From the NCBI GenBank assembly GCA_015680685.1, contig MNCI01033535.1:64001-128000 (forward strand): DNA of 64,000 bases. Reading direction: 5' to 3'. The notes beneath the pieces are model-generated. The model worked only from the letters and a program-made list of their open reading frames with translations. It was not told where the DNA came from and did no database searches. This document shows positions 33,360 to 46,889 of this stretch, one piece after another. Source of the DNA: Gnetum montanum (lineage: Eukaryota > Streptophyta > Gnetopsida > Gnetales > Gnetaceae). Both the position numbers and the translations under genes were made by a program. Position 1 is the stretch's first letter, and each line of letters opens with the position of its first letter.

Positions 33360-36050
33360 CTTATGTTGTTCCAAGTGGTGGTGGGTCTTCCATTAGTTTC
33401 TTCCCCTTATCATTAGGCTTCTGAAATTTGTAGTGGTTTAGTCGCACCTAAAGTTTCTCTTCTCCATTCTAGAATTTTGCATTGTCCATGCTAATGAGCC
33501 AATTTTTAATAGAGTTGACACATGCCATCGACATGAAAGTTGTGGAAACTCCTGATTAGCTTTAACATACCATGCCACAAACTATCATCTCTCTTCTTCA
33601 AAAGCTCTAGCCTTTTCTCTAAGTTCATGGTAGTCTATTAATTTTCTGGCTAGATTTTCTGCTACATCTTTTTACCCCCTAGTAACCAACCTTAACTGCT
33701 TCTAGTTTTGATTTTGCTACTTGAACCTTATGTAGAGCTTCTTTTCAATCTATAAACTCTTTTTCATATAAAGCATAGGTGGTTGCTACTTGTTGTTCTA
33801 GCTCATTTTTGGGCCTACCTGCTATTAACATGGCCAAATTAACATAATAGAGGTTTTCTAACACCATGTATTCTTTCAAGCCCTCTATCTACAAGTCTTT
33901 ATTTTTACCTTCTACTTGATAGGTGTGGGCCATGCTATCCAAGACGGGTTGCCAATTAGGATTTTGTGCTATCATAGAACTTATTTTGGCCTTTGCCATC
34001 TAGATCTCTTTATCATTTATCTATTCATATATCCTCACTTAGTCTCAAAAGTGTTCTTTTAGCCTTTCATGTTTCTTAGCATCATTTTGTCATATATTGA
34101 TTTTGATAGTTGATTTTTGTCTAATGGTGCGTAAATCCTCCATAGAGATAGTTCTATTTTCTCTCACAAGATAGCTTGTATCCTAGTTGACCCTTATTAT
34201 TTGCCCTCTCAACTAATGGATACTTTCTTCTAGAATGTGTTTCTACTTTTCTATTGTGGTTAACCTCATGTTATCTATATCTAGTTGTTTATTTTCTTCC
34301 TGTAAGGAAAAAAGTGCTTTGGGATGGGCATATGGTTGGGCTTTGACTATTGAAGAATTACATAATGCCTATGTCTTTATTGTTCTTAAGAAGAAAATTT
34401 ATCTACTTAGTTCTAAATTATGCTATCTAATCTAGTGCTATGAACTAAGTTGAATCTCTTCTTTCTACCCTCAAGGCTACAAGCTCTTCTTGTAATCGGC
34501 AAAGCTCATTCTCAGCATCCTCTACCTTAGTTTTGGCCATGATTAATTTTCATTTGGTGATAATTAATTTAGGCTATATTGTAGTGAAAACACTAGGAAT
34601 ATCAAAGAGATTTTTCATAACCTATCGTGTTTGCAATAATTAACCTAACACATCTTCATGTTTTGCAAGATTCATAGAGGTACAAGCTAACATTTGAACA
34701 TTTCTAGCTCTAGAAATATTAGTTGGTGATATAATAGATACATTAAAAGATTCTTTAATGTGATCTATGATCACTTTTATGGCTCCCACTACATCATGAT
34801 GTTGCATGACTACAATTGTGGCTCCTTCTCCAGATTCCAGCACCACTTGGAATGATGCGATGATCTCAAAAATTTGTTGTGACTATTGGATCTCTTCTCC
34901 TAACTACAATGATATTTTTCCACTAATAGGATTGGTTGAAATGGTTGGTCTGATTGCATCATCAATAACTTTGAATAGAATGGCCTCTTCTCTGCTTCCC
35001 CAACTAATAGTTTCAACAATTTACTGTAAATGACTCATTGAAGGTCTATACTCTTCTAGTGATAGTGGTGGAACTTTTTGTTGCTACTACTATTGTCCTA
35101 TGTGTTGAGTAGTCTCCTCAATTCCTTGTTATTCTTCTAATTGGTCCTTTTTGGAAGGCACTAGCTTAAGAATTTCAGCATAGGAAGCATTCTGTGCCTT
35201 CCTTAATGCATCATTTGTATACCCTATGATGCCAACTCATTTGCATAACTTCCAAATAAGGTAAGGAAATGAAAATGTTAACTTCACTGCCTTCTTCTCT
35301 TCAAACCACCTTTCAATTTTTTTGAAGTAGAGGTGAGCGATGTTTGCATTGAACTTTCCCATTAATATTGCACTCCCTCTAGTTGCATATGTAGAGATTC
35401 GATTCAATATCTTGGTAGGAAATCGGTGATAAGTGCTAATTTTAAAATAGATATTTTTTTATAGTTAATTCACTATATTCTTTATCTTCCTTACCATATG
35501 CTTGCTAGAATCATAGCTTCTTGGTGTCTGTGTCAGATCTAGTTGATATCTATGCCACCTTTGCTCCTTGATTAGGCACATTCAATACCTATGCAATTGT
35601 CTTAACTTAGTAAGATATTGAGATTCCTTCAATTTTGATTTAGCATCAACTTCTCGATTTTTCCAAAGCTAGAGTGTTTCTCCTAGATACCATTCTCCAT
35701 TATTTGTCAAAGTAGGTCACATAGGAGATGACTGAAGTTGGACCTTTATAACTTTTGGAGAAAATTCCAAAAATGGGCCAAATTTGACGTCCACAATTAT
35801 TGTTTACATGATGGATTTTTCTTGAATATCCTAAAGGCATTTAGGTGACATTGTAGGTTGTTGTCCCTAGATGGGGATTGGTGGAACATCCACTTCTACT
35901 TGAGTAGATTACTTTGTGATAGAAGTTTGTTGATGAATGTTGAAGGATTATGCTTCCTACTCTACTTGTTCTACTTGTGAATTTTTCTTGCTTCCTTTTC
36001 CTCTTCCATGGCCTCTTGGTATTTTTCTTATCATTTATAAAAGCTCCCAT
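33360..36050 (-). pseudogene. Additional ORF of element B, copy C
   Basis: It starts at an ATG at 36050 with a very basic N-terminus ('KKNTKRPWKRKRKQEK', possibly nuclear-localising). It aligns with copy A through 'NNGEWYLGET' (about 35690), 'LTFSFPYLIWKLCK' (about 35300), the 'VVMQHHDVVGA' block (34640-34846) and the helical middle. The C-terminal 'FVAWYVKANQEFPQL' block lies near 33530. Stops and frameshifts are frequent. Its integrase lies beyond the solo LTR and the non-coding module, as in the other elements. Confidence 0.6.
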
Positions 36051-36569
36051 TGTGGTCCTCTTTTTGGCACCATCTAAAATTAATCAAGGGTTTGGAACTA
36101 CTAAAGTATTCTTATAAATGAGCAACAATTTGATACCTTAATCATACCCTTGGTTATATCAAGTTCTTAGTTCATTATGATAGTAGAGTTAGAAAATTTT
36201 TCAATAACAATCCCATTAGTACTTTAAATGAGTGACATGATCAATTAAAAGTCTTCTTAAAGTTGTTTTACCTTAACATGAGTAATTTACTTTAAACATT
36301 TCTTAATATGTTTCCTTAGACTTACCCCTATAATACCTTCTTGGTGTTAATAATTTTGAAAAAATCATATCAAATTTCCCTTAATAGCACCTCTTGAAAC
36401 TAAGGTGATCTCTCTGGGATCACATAGATTCAAAAATCATGCAAATCGAGGCAATAATGAGTAATTTATGTGTGGTAGAAGTTGGAGTGTTAGAACTCTT
36501 GGCTACAAATAAAAATTGAAAACAACTCCCTCTTATGAGATTCAAAAATGAAAAATTTTTCTAGCTCCC

Positions 36570-36680
36570 CCATGCTATATATAGTTTTTATGGCTGTGAT
36601 ATCATAAATATGACATCATAGATGTGATATCATAGGTGCATGCAATATCATAGATATGATGTCACCATAGAAAAATTAAA
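36570..36680 (-). promoter_or_regulatory. Internal repeat plus TATA ahead of the additional ORF (element B)
   Basis: On the minus strand, repeated GATATCAT-type units (36595-36670) are followed by CTATATATAG (36575-36584), about 520 nt before the ATG of copy C. The 5' LTR of element B uses a related motif (GCAATATCG, GATATCAT at 53230-53310) ahead of its TATATAA-like box. This parallels the arrangement in A and D with a different motif. Confidence 0.4.
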
Positions 36681-36720
36681 ATTTTTGAATGTTTTTCTTG
36701 GAAAAAATTGAGTCTCATAG

Positions 36721-37667
36721 TGATGAGCAATGAAAGGTACCCCTACGCTCAACTATACGAATCACAAAGCATTCATGCATGATCCAATTGAATTCTACGA
36801 ACTCTATGTCTTCTGATACACTAGTCATCTAGGAAGCGAACCTTGCCCTAATGGTCATTCATTGTCTTCCCAATTACATTTGTGATATATAGAGGTATGG
36901 TTAAGTGTAATCAAGGGATATGATTTTTATCATTTTATGTTTCATGTTCCTTGGTACTTAAAGTAGAGAGATGAGATAATTTAATAACTAAATTAATTTA
37001 ACTACTTAACTAGTCTCTAACTAGTCCTAGCATAAGCATCTAGTCCCACTTTCTGTACATGTCCTGAACCCATGTATCCACACTACTAGGTTACCAAGCA
37101 CTATGCTATTGGGTAAGCCAAGTAATAACATTTTTGGGATTACGAAGCGAATATGTGTTTACACTCAAAGCATTTGTACTTATGTGCTTAATCTATTTAG
37201 CTTAATTAATTAACTAATCGCCTAAAGTCTAATTGAGCATAATTAATTACATATTTAATGAAAATAGTAAATGCATAAATAAATCATTAATCTATTCTAA
37301 GTGCTACAAGGCTTGATCAAAAGGCTAATCTTTATTATTGTACACACTAGTGTGGTTTAAGTACAACAATGCTCAAATAAAGATCCATACACTTTCTAAC
37401 TCCTACAATGGACACTCAAAGGAATATTCTAACTTTCAAATGGAAAGGCTATAAGAGCTCTACTAAAACTATGACTTTACTCCCCATAAACAAAACTATG
37501 AGCTTGTATTTATAGTTTTTATTACAAGGCTATGTTCACTAGGCCTTGTAAATGTAGCAAATTCTACATCGATGCAGCCTCATTAGAGGCAACACCACAT
37601 AAACGAGGCCCCATCCACAAGGCCACATCAATGGGGGCCCATCAACACAACACTTTTATGCTCAACA
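36721..37667 (-). mobile_element. Solo LTR (Athila-like) inserted in element B
   Basis: The LTR runs from TGATGAG to CTCAACA, 947 bp, with a perfect 5-bp target duplication CATAG at 36716-36720 and 37668-37672. No PBS or PPT adjoins it. It belongs to the element-A LTR subfamily (GCCCCATC-type U3 units near 37570-37645; minus-strand TATA near 37505-37512). It separates B's additional ORF from B's non-coding module. Confidence 0.8.
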
Positions 37668-37672
37668 CATAG

Positions 37673-39250
37673 GATAGTTGGAAGATATCAATTATGTTGA
37701 AATGGTCTTGAAATGGAGATGATGCTTCATTTGTCAAAAATAAACATTGAAATTCTATGATTAAGGGATCTTGGACTATGAAAGTATATGAGGTATTTAT
37801 GGAATGGATGAGAAAGACAACACTATTTTGTTATTAGAATGGATAGTGTGAATGATATGGCTAGTATTTATTATTATTTTTTGGAATTAGAAGGCTCAAG
37901 ATGATGTGGAATCACTTAGTAGGTATAATATACAACAATTATATAAGTGGATCCTTCCCAAAGTAGGCTCCAACCCTTAATTCCCTTGTATAACCATGCC
38001 TAAAAGTGTCCTTAGGCACTTAAGGAGTTTAACATAATGCATACCTATTTATCAAGATACATATGTTAGTATTACAATATTAGAAAAATAACACTATGCT
38101 ATACAAAATCATAGTTACGATTATTCAAACAATGAGATGAAATGAGCTTAGAAGGGCTTGCAGAAATCAAGATGTAAGGTGTCTTACCATAGGCATAATG
38201 AATTCTTGTGTTTTATTTGTGGTTGAGGTAATCATTAGCCTTGCTGTCCAAGATTCAACCCAAGTCCAAACCACGTTCTAGTGACATTGCATCATTTCAT
38301 CTCTTGGAATTATAATAATAAGAGTATTAATGTTACAAGAACTATCATCACTTGGTGTATTTTCCAAGGAAGGAGTTTATTCATGGCACTTTATTTTTAC
38401 TTTTACATTTTTAAGAAGCTACCTACCTTTAGGCATGGGTAACATGTCTTTCTCGTGGGACTCCCAGAAACTTATGTTTTGCCTTTAATTTGTTATTTTG
38501 GTCAAACCTTTTAACGTAGCACTTATTTTACTCTTACTCCCATTTTTTGTTAGATCTACAAGGATATAATACAACCTTAGTAACATGATAGAACTTACAA
38601 TAATAATCCAAAAGGAATCCACAAGTTCCCTTAATGCCACATCCTTTTCATTTCCCCTTAGTTCTTCACTTTTTTGTCTATGCATAATGATCATAACTTT
38701 ATTCTTAGTTTGATGATAGAAAGAATATCATCATGGCCATGGTAAGAACCTCTTCATACTGGAATGGATGGATGGATGATGTGGGCTCATTGTGCAAATA
38801 ATTAGTCTCTTAGACTAGATTTCATAGGGAAATTTTCATCTTATTGGGCTACATCTTGCCTTCATTTAAATCTATTTTATTAATGATCAAACATTATTTA
38901 CAAAGGATTTGAAACAAAGTATAAAATAAATGGGAAAGATGATAAAACACATGAAAGGTTATAAAGAATGAAAAATGTTAAAGAATTGAAAAGTATTAAA
39001 GAATGTGAACATTTGAAGAAATGAGAAAGTATAAAAGAATGAGAAAAATGTAAAAAAATGTGAAAAATGAAAAGAAATGTAAAAAGAAAAAAAGAAAAAT
39101 TTGTAAGGTACCTATGGTTTTAAATGGATACCCCCATGACTATTATGAAGATTAGGAAAATGGAAAATAAAACAAGTGGAAGACTAGTGAGTAGATTGGG
39201 TAGATTCCTTTGAGTTCTCATAGTATGGTTTGATTTGTTGGATATTAACA
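37673..39250 (-). other. Non-coding module of element B
   Basis: It matches the module in A, C and D: the 'gtggatccttcccaaagtaggctcc' block at 37945 recurs at 47602 and 59850, and the 'gcatgggtaacatgtctttct' block at 38434 recurs at 60304. Towards integrase it becomes A-rich and simple. No coding region is supported; a 69-codon frame at 38694-38485 is not shared. Confidence 0.6.
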
Positions 39251-39329
39251 AGGATAAGCTTATGTGGGATATATGGGTGATGAATATGTAAGGCACTAGA
39301 TGGATAAGTGATGTGTACTATGTATGGTC

Positions 39330-40420
39330 ACTCGCAAAGTGTCTAAAATTTAGCCTTTTTGGGTAAATGACTAGGATTGTAATAGAGGACGTTATGGTTC
39401 GGTTGTATGGTTACATTTCTTATCCTCAAATTGTGCCTATGTTTGAACTAGTGCTTGTGGACTTCACTACCCATAAGTGCTACTTGTTTATTTTCATCTG
39501 AAAGATTTAGATTCATTATACATTTTGTTTGTGCTAAACTCAAATCAAGGTCAAGTTCACTAGTAGTAGCTAAAGTATGAAGGTCTGCTTGGATTAGAAG
39601 TATCGGCAACTTTCCATAGACTAATTCATATGGGGTATACCCTATAGGTAATTTTCAAGATGTGCTATAGATCCATAGAGCATCATTTAATTTCATACTC
39701 CAATCACATCTAAACTTACTAATTGTCCTAGTGAGTATTCTATTAATTTCATAGTTAGTAACTTCAACTTGACCATTTGCTTAGGGATGATATGGTGTTA
39801 TTAATTTATGGTTAATCCCAAGTTGTTGCATGAGTTTCTTAAAGGTAGAACCAGTGAATTGAGTCCCATTATCTAATATTAGCATTCTAGATACTCTAAA
39901 TCAGTTCACCACATGTTTTTGGAAAACCTTGGTAGCCATTTTTGTTGTATAATCCTTACTACTGGTGCCTCTACCCACTTTGTGCAATAATCCATAGTCA
40001 TAATAATGTATGCTTTTTTGTTTGACATTGGTTGAATGAGCCTTATAAAATTAATTCTCCAAATATCAAAAGGCTCTAGCAGCTATATCTAGTATTTTGG
40101 TCCTTCATATTTGGTTGTAATTCCTTCATCTCTTTGACAATGTTTACATGATTGGGCAAAAGTGTAGGCATCTCTAAATAGAGTAGGCCAAAAGTAGCCT
40201 ACCATCAGTAATTTAAGTGTTTTTCTATGCCCTACATAGTGGCCACCACATGGAGGTTCATGAACATCTTGTAACACTCTTTGTTGGTCACGATCATGTA
40301 CACACCATCTAACAAGCCCATCTACATAAATTTTGTACAATTTGCCATGTATTTCCATGTATGGTTTAGCTTTGTGAAGGAATTTTTCATGTTGTTTTCT
40401 ATTCCATTAAATAGGAAGCT
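39330..40420 (-). pseudogene. Integrase of element B
   Basis: The zinc-binding domain is open at 40358-40089 ('HEPPCGGHYVGH' and 'CKHCQRDEG', so HHCC is intact). The catalytic core follows on the minus strand, with 'LILDNGTQF' near 39870 (second Asp kept), 'GQVEVTNYE' (Glu kept) and 'IGYTPYELVYG'. Stops (a TAA for Gln in the HPQ region and TAGs) still inactivate it. It is the best preserved of the three Athila-like integrases here. Confidence 0.75.
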
Positions 40421-42050
40421 CTTGTGTGGTGAGATATGTTAGGTACTCTCTAGTCCATGATTGTTCTGTTGAATTTATAGCCTTTACTATTCTAGTGAAT
40501 AGGTCCTCATTGGGAAATTGTTTTGATAAGGGTTCTACTTGGTTGTCTGCATTTCATTTCAACCTTGATAAATGATTAGATACAATATATTCTATTCCTT
40601 TTTTATCAATCATTGTAATGTCAAACTATTGAAGAATCGCAAGCCATCTTATTAGTTTGGGACTAATCAGTGGCTTGTTTATTCAAAATTGAATGGCACT
40701 ATGGTTTTTGTGGACATAGATATGATAATCGAGAACATAATGTCTAAATTTTTCAAGTACATACATCATGATCATCAACACCTTTTCAATTGTCATGTAG
40801 GTTAATTGTGATTCAGTGATGCTTTTGCTAGCATAGTGTATGTAGTACGGTCTCTTTTGATCATCAATTTATGTTAATACTATGCCAACTATATAGTTAA
40901 AGGCATTAGTCATGATATAAAAAGGCCTTGATCAATTTGGAGCTTAGAGGATTGGTGTCTCAACTAGCTTGTCCTTCAAAGTTTCAAACACCTTTTCACA
41001 TGACCTAGTCCACTAAAAAGATACATCCTTCTTTATGAGTTCTACAAGTGATTTGGCTATTTTCAAAAAGTTTTCAATAAATATTCTATAATATCCTATA
41101 TGACCCAAAAAGGATCTTACATCTTTTACTATCTATGGACTTTGAGTGATATTTTGGATGAATCTTATTTTTTTAGTATATACCTCTATACCCCTTTGGG
41201 AGATTTTGTGTCCTAGTACTATGCTTTCCTGGACCATAAGATGGTTCTTCTTCCAATTAAGCTTTAGATTATTTTCAGCACATCTTTTAAGTACTTTCTC
41301 CAACTGGTCTAGGGCTTGTTTGAAATCTAGCCCATATGTGGAGAAATCATCCATGAAGAATTTAACACCATCACCTATCTACTTCTAGAAGATTCTTAAA
41401 ACCAGTCTTTGGAAGGTTTTTGGCACATTTCACTGACCAAAAGGCATCTATCTATAAGCAAATGTTCCCCATGGACTAGTGAATGTGATTTTCTCTTAGG
41501 CCTCTGGTGCAATGCAAATTTGATTGTATCTACTGTACCCATCCAGAAAACTATAGTATTCATGTCGCAAAATTATGTCCATGACTTGATCAACAAAGGA
41601 TAATGGAAAATGATCCTTAAACATGGCTAAATTCCATAGCTGAAAATTGATGCACATGCACCATTTTCCTTCCTTCTTTAGAACTATCACCAAAGGGCTT
41701 ACCCATTCACTATTTGAAATTGGATAAATGAATTCTACCTTTAGCAAATTTTTCAATTCTTTCTTGACTACCTCCTTGAGTTTAGGATTAAGTCTTTATT
41801 AAGGTTGATGTTTTGGTTTGACTACAGGATCAGTGTATATCTAGTGTTGGCAAATTCATGGATTAATTCCTATGACCTCATCATAAGACCACACCAATGC
41901 TATGGGCCATCTGTTAAGAACTTCCAATAGTTTTTCTTTTTGTTCCTTGTCTAGGTTGGCATTGATAATTACAAACCTCTTGTTATTCAAAAATACATAT
42001 GTTAATATTTTTAGTATGGCTTTCAATTCCAACAGTTCTAGTTCCATTGT
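40421..42050 (-). pseudogene. RT and RNase H of element B
   Basis: Minus-strand fragments give the upstream spacer (42047-41856), the RT fingers ('SEWVSPLVIVLKKEGKW', 41756-41496), 'FLDGYSRYNQI', and the catalytic 'KFFMDDFSTYG' with both Asp retained (about 41355). 'LNWKKNHLMVQESIVLGHKISQRG' follows in pieces at 41354-41133. RNase H motifs lie toward 40680 ('YVLDYHIYVHKNH'-like). The domains are separated by stops and a few frameshifts. Confidence 0.75.
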
Positions 42051-42283
42051 ATCTCAGATTTTCAAGTGTTCCTAGTCTATTTTTTCCTCCTAATTATTCT
42101 AAGGGTAAGAGTGTCTTTTTCTTAGTTGTTCCAACTTATCTATTTTTGTAACATAGGTACTAATAATCTGTTCTTTTGGTTCCATGTACTTATCAGATTG
42201 GATTTCTTAACTGGTAATTAGCCACTAGGTGTCCTCTTATTTGGTGGCTATTGCATATAGACAATTTTTCATACAACTTGTTT

Positions 42284-42760
42284 CTACACATTGATTACAT
42301 GCCTTAGTCTCTCTTTGCTTAATGGCTTAAACTTCTTGCACATAATTGCACCCTTGATCATTGTATGCAATACATGGCACCATCTGTGTATGATTCCAAT
42401 TTCATCTTCCTTGGAAACTTCCAAGGATAAATCATGAATTTCAAGCTTAGCATCCACAGTGCTAATCCAAGCTCTTCCCATGATAATTAGGAACTCTTCC
42501 TTGTTTTTTTCCACATGAGTGACCAAAAAATTGATAGGATAGGACTAGCTACTAATGGTAGTAATCACATCATCCACCTGTCCAAGTGGTACTATGATTG
42601 ACTAGTTTGTAAGCTCTAAATGAATGTTACTTTCTTTAGTGGTGGAATGTTCCAGGCCTAGTACATGTCTTGAGATATTAGATTTACTCTAGACCCAGAA
42701 TCTAATAGAACTTTGCATGATTTTTGTCCTATTATTTGGAGATAAATGAAGAGACTTCTT
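42284..42760 (-). pseudogene. Aspartic protease domain of element B
   Basis: 'VLLDSGSRVNLISQDMY' (D-S-G kept, about 42660-42710) is followed by a damaged flap region and the open stretch 42526-42284 with 'FLIIMGRAWISTVDAKL' and 'LSLEVSKED'. The order and wording equal those of elements A and C. Confidence 0.7.
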
Positions 42761-42829
42761 GGACTAGCTCTTTTCTATGAAAGAGTCCTTGCATTCATCC
42801 AATGTGTTACTATTTTTATGAGCTTAAAA

Positions 42830-45342
42830 ATTGTGACATTTGAACCTAATGAAGTTGAAAGCTTATTGCATTGGGAAAGACTCGATGTGGATGGGGTGGA
42901 GTTAGACATGTTTCCCATCCAATGAAACTTCTCTAGATATTTTCTAAAGAATGGTCATTTCTTAATTTGAGACTCATAAGTAACCTTTCTCTCATATGTA
43001 TTGACTATTCTTATAGCACTTTTGGGCTAGGTTTGTGATGGAAAGTTTCCCTGCATAATAGGAGGTGGCACTGGTGGCATAGGACTAAAGTGATGAGTAG
43101 AAGATCTAGTTATTGGTGGATCATATGGGTTGGAATCAATCCTTGGTAGTGTCAATCTATGGTATTCTACTAATTAGTATTGTGAAGCTTGAATAGTTGC
43201 ATGATTAGGTAATATTGGATGCTAGACATAGTATCCATAAGGATTAGGTTGTCAATATGGGTACTATTGGTGCAACGGTGGCATTGCCCATGATTATAGT
43301 GATTGCCACTACTAATCATACTACGCCTATGGCTGACGCAAAGCTCCACTAGAATAATACATTGGTTGAGGTTGTTTTCTATAGTTGCCTTGAGGATAAG
43401 GTAATTGTTTGGGCATTTTTTTAATAGATCATGGATTAAGTATGTATGTCCCAGTTTCTTACAAATGTACCATGACTAGACAACATCCCTTATGGTATTC
43501 ATACTAGCACATGGTGCAACCTTCATCATCTATGGAGCTAGTGCCTAAGTTCCTAGCGATTGAAGCAACTTTATCCTTTTGTCCAAATTCCCTCTTCTTC
43601 TTTTTATCTCTGCCTTTGTTGAGTACTTGTTCTACTTTCTCCTCCATAATCTTTAGTGTTGTTGTGCATTGTTCATCTACCAAACCCCACATTTTCTCTA
43701 CTTGTGCTACTACATTGACAACAAATTTCTAATTTGATAGCATCTCCTTCTTGATGACCTATTCCTCTTGGGTATTGCACACATATGCATCTCTTTTCTA
43801 GATTAATGAGTCCTTATTTTATTCTTCACTTAATTTCCTTTTTCAGAGTTCTCCTTCTTATTTTGCCACTTTCTTGATGAGTCTTTGTATATGATGGATG
43901 GTTAATTCTAATAGTCTTCCTTAAGCATAAAGCCCAAGGATCTCTCTTGTTTTTCTTCTCAATCCATCTATGATGTGCCTCAACTATTCCTTTGATGAAA
44001 ATCTATGGCCTGGCCATCTATGTAACAATGAATAATATATGTCCATTGCTACATAAAGGGTCTCATGAGTCCGTTATTTCTCTGTCTAGATTTGTTTTCT
44101 TAGATTTGACACTTGTGAATAGGTCTAATATTTATCATTAAATATTTCAAGCATGATATTCCAGCATATGATGGATGCAAGTTCTAGTAACCTATACTAG
44201 CTTTCTGCTTCCTTCACAAGTGTTTTAGGAAATAGATTTAATTTCTACCAATCACTCTCTATGTTTTGAAGGGTGTAGGCATCATGGAATGCTTAAAGGT
44301 GATGCTCAAGATTAGTGTTGTAACCTCCTTCAAATCAAAGCATATTATTCATATCTAGTTATTTGATTCAGCTATCTCTCACATCCTTGGTTGATATGTA
44401 GATCACTTTTTGAATGTTGATCATGCTCTAGGTTTCCATAAGAGGTTTTTCATGATGATAAAGTTCATAGGCTTTATGGTAGCAATGACCCCTTCTACAC
44501 TTGTGCCTCTCTTGATCCTCTCTTCTATCTCTATACCTTCTTCTTTCATACTCCTCATCTTATGAATCAAAATGCCTTAAGTATCGATCTTGATGACCAT
44601 GAGCTATTCTCTTTTCCTAATCAAAGTCTTGGTACCTGTGCTATCTCCTATCGTAGTCCTCTGATGATCATGATGAAGTAGAGAAGGTAGCAAAAGAATG
44701 GTGCTAGTTGGTTCTCCTTTCATGATTCTTGTGAGTGTCCTTGTAGGACATAGCAGGATCCCTTGGCCTAAAGTCTTACTTGTATCTTGAGTTTGTAGCC
44801 TCTACCTTATGTGTCTCTAGCAGAGTAGAGTGTAGTTGGGCTTTAACAAGTTCCTTGAGTATGATGATTGGTGTCTTTGATGGATCCTCATGGTTCTAGT
44901 GGAGTTGTTCCAAAATGAATTGATTTGCATCAATCTCTTCTATGACAATAGATTTGTTGTTTTGCTTCCCTTTGGTATGAACATGTTTTATCTCCATAAC
45001 AACATCTCTCTTTATTTTCTCCCTTATAGGTTCATAGGGTGTAGTCATGTGTTGAGTCACATGATATCCTTCTTGAATCTGGTCCAAGTGCATTCCCCTT
45101 AGAGCAACTTGTGAAATGTTTAGTGTTGCACGTTTGGGAGGTAGGACTATGTCGCCTTGCATGTCTTTCCATCTCATTTGTTTGTCTTGATAGAATATGA
45201 AGGTAAAGTCTAGATGGTATGGATCAATGTAAGCATAAGTAATACATGTCTACATTGGCATTGCCCAGTCTTCTTCATTAGCAATTCTATCACTACTTCT
45301 TATTTCCTTGACAAGTGATAGTTGATCATTATGTGAAGCCAT
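42830..45342 (-). pseudogene. gag: gag polyprotein of element B
   Basis: The start is the ATG at 45342-45340, giving an acidic N-terminus. After one TAG it continues open (45177-44896) with 'MQGDIVLPPKRATLN', the block shared with A and C. The core gag and a Lys-rich linker (43692-43504) lead to a zinc-knuckle-like CxxC...HKGCC near 43500, then a Tyr/Pro/Gln-rich tail. Stops are frequent in the second half. Confidence 0.7.
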
Positions 45343-45461
45343 GTTATCATTTTTTTAATGGTTTGTGTTAGTTGTGATTTATATTAATGTTTTGAAGATT
45401 AGAGTTAGGTTCTGATATAACAAACTTTGGAAAATTAATTACTTAGTATAACACTGACTTA

Positions 45462-45479
45462 TCCCTGACAATGATGCTA
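45462..45479 (-). other. Primer-binding site of element B
   Basis: Minus-strand TAGCATCATTGTCAGGGA lies one base from the LTR at 45481. It differs from the tRNA-Asp complement by transitions, several at former CpG sites. Confidence 0.65.
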
Positions 45480-45480
45480 A

Positions 45481-46057
45481 TGATGAGTAGTGGAATATCC
45501 AATATCCAACCATATGAGATACAAGCATTTACACACAATCCCATTTGAACTATACAAATAAGGCAATGTGATTATACTAGTAATCAATTAGCATTCATGA
45601 TCATTGTCTTCCTACATGAGTTAGTAATATCAATGTGTATGGTTTAACTCATGGTGAGGTATATGATATTGATGTTGAATTGGCCATTAGGATCCTAGTA
45701 AACATGAAGTGAAAGTAAAGGTTTCTACATCTAAGTGATAGTAAAAAAATTCTAAACTAGCCTATGTGATGATTAGCTGGTCGTAATCTTTCACTTACAC
45801 CTTTGACTTCGTGCAACTACTACTAGGATTACCAAGTACTACACTACTTGGCATACCAAGTGATAGTACTACTATGTTATCAAGCAGTTACTTACATGCT
45901 CGAGATCATTCGTACTCATTCCACTTAATGACATTAAAAGTAAATTTCAAGTAATGATAAACATTAACTATGAAAATAGTAAATAGTAAACTAATTGAAA
46001 ATAGAAATAAAACTAAGTGCTGGTTCAATGATGTAGAGTAATCTCAATCTTTATTGT
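45481..46057 (-). repeat. 5' LTR of element B, proximal part
   Basis: It starts TGATGAGTAGTGG beside the PBS and runs to the target site ATTGT (46053-46057), where element C is inserted. It continues at 53039. It is strongly diverged from the other LTRs. Confidence 0.7.
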
Positions 46058-46889
46058 TGATGAGTGGTGAGGTACCCCTACACTCAACCATACAAATATG
46101 AGTGTTACACACGTGATCTGGTTGAACTCCATAGACTAAGTGCCTACACGCCTTATGGAACAATATTTTTCACAGTTGTATGGTTAAGTAAGTCTGAGGT
46201 ATGTGATTTTTATGTATTTTCTATTTTATCGCCTATGCTAATGAGGGAAAAGGTTAAGAGACTAATTAACTAACTTTAACTAACTAAGTTCTAATGCCTA
46301 GCATCAGTATCCATTCCCACTTGCCATTCACACCCTGAACCAATGCAACCTTCTAAGATTACCTAATGTTATTCGTTACTAGGATTACCAAGCGTAATGC
46401 ACGTGCTCGAAGCGGTCATACTAAATGCACTTAACTATGAGAGAAGGGTTGAGAGAGATTGAATTAACTAATAAAGCAATTAAACAATGAACAATAAATA
46501 ACAATAATTAAAGTCCTATTTAGCTTAGTCCATGCATTGCAAGGTTTATCCAAAAGTTTGTCTTTATTTCCGTACACAAACTTGTGCTCAGGTACAATAT
46601 TTGCTCCAATAAAGATCCGTTCACTTTGGAACTCCTACTGCGGGCACATGGAAATTATTCTATCTCTAGAGAGGTAAAAATGCCATAGTTTTACTAAGGG
46701 TCTATATCTATATTAAAAAACAAGGGAGAGCCTCCTCTTATTTATAGATTTTACGACGTGCTGCGATATTGCGTACACAATATCGCAGGGGAAGATGTGA
46801 TATACGCGATATTGCAGGTGATGTGATATCGTGGAGGATGCGATATTGCATACATGATATCGTGGCCCATGCGATATCGTTTCACATCA
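46058..46889 (-). repeat. 3' LTR of element C
   Basis: It runs from TGATGAGTGGTGAGG to TTTCACATCA, 832 bp. The U3 (46750-46880) has about eight GCGATAT/GATATCG units with dyad symmetry, ahead of a minus-strand TATA-like ATAAATAA at about 46738. A purine-rich ATGGGTGTA (minus strand) adjoins it as PPT. Confidence 0.8.
46750..46880 (-). promoter_or_regulatory. GATATCG-type U3 repeats of element C
   Basis: Closely spaced units of GCGATAT, GATATCG and variants, several forming palindromes such as CGATATCG-like dyads, lie directly upstream of the TATA region. The 5' LTR retains about four (52990-53030). Confidence 0.6.

Noticed and set aside
36721-37667. 3' LTR of element B
   Set aside because: It has its own perfect TSD (CATAG) on both sides and lies between B's additional ORF and B's non-coding module, so it is a solo LTR.
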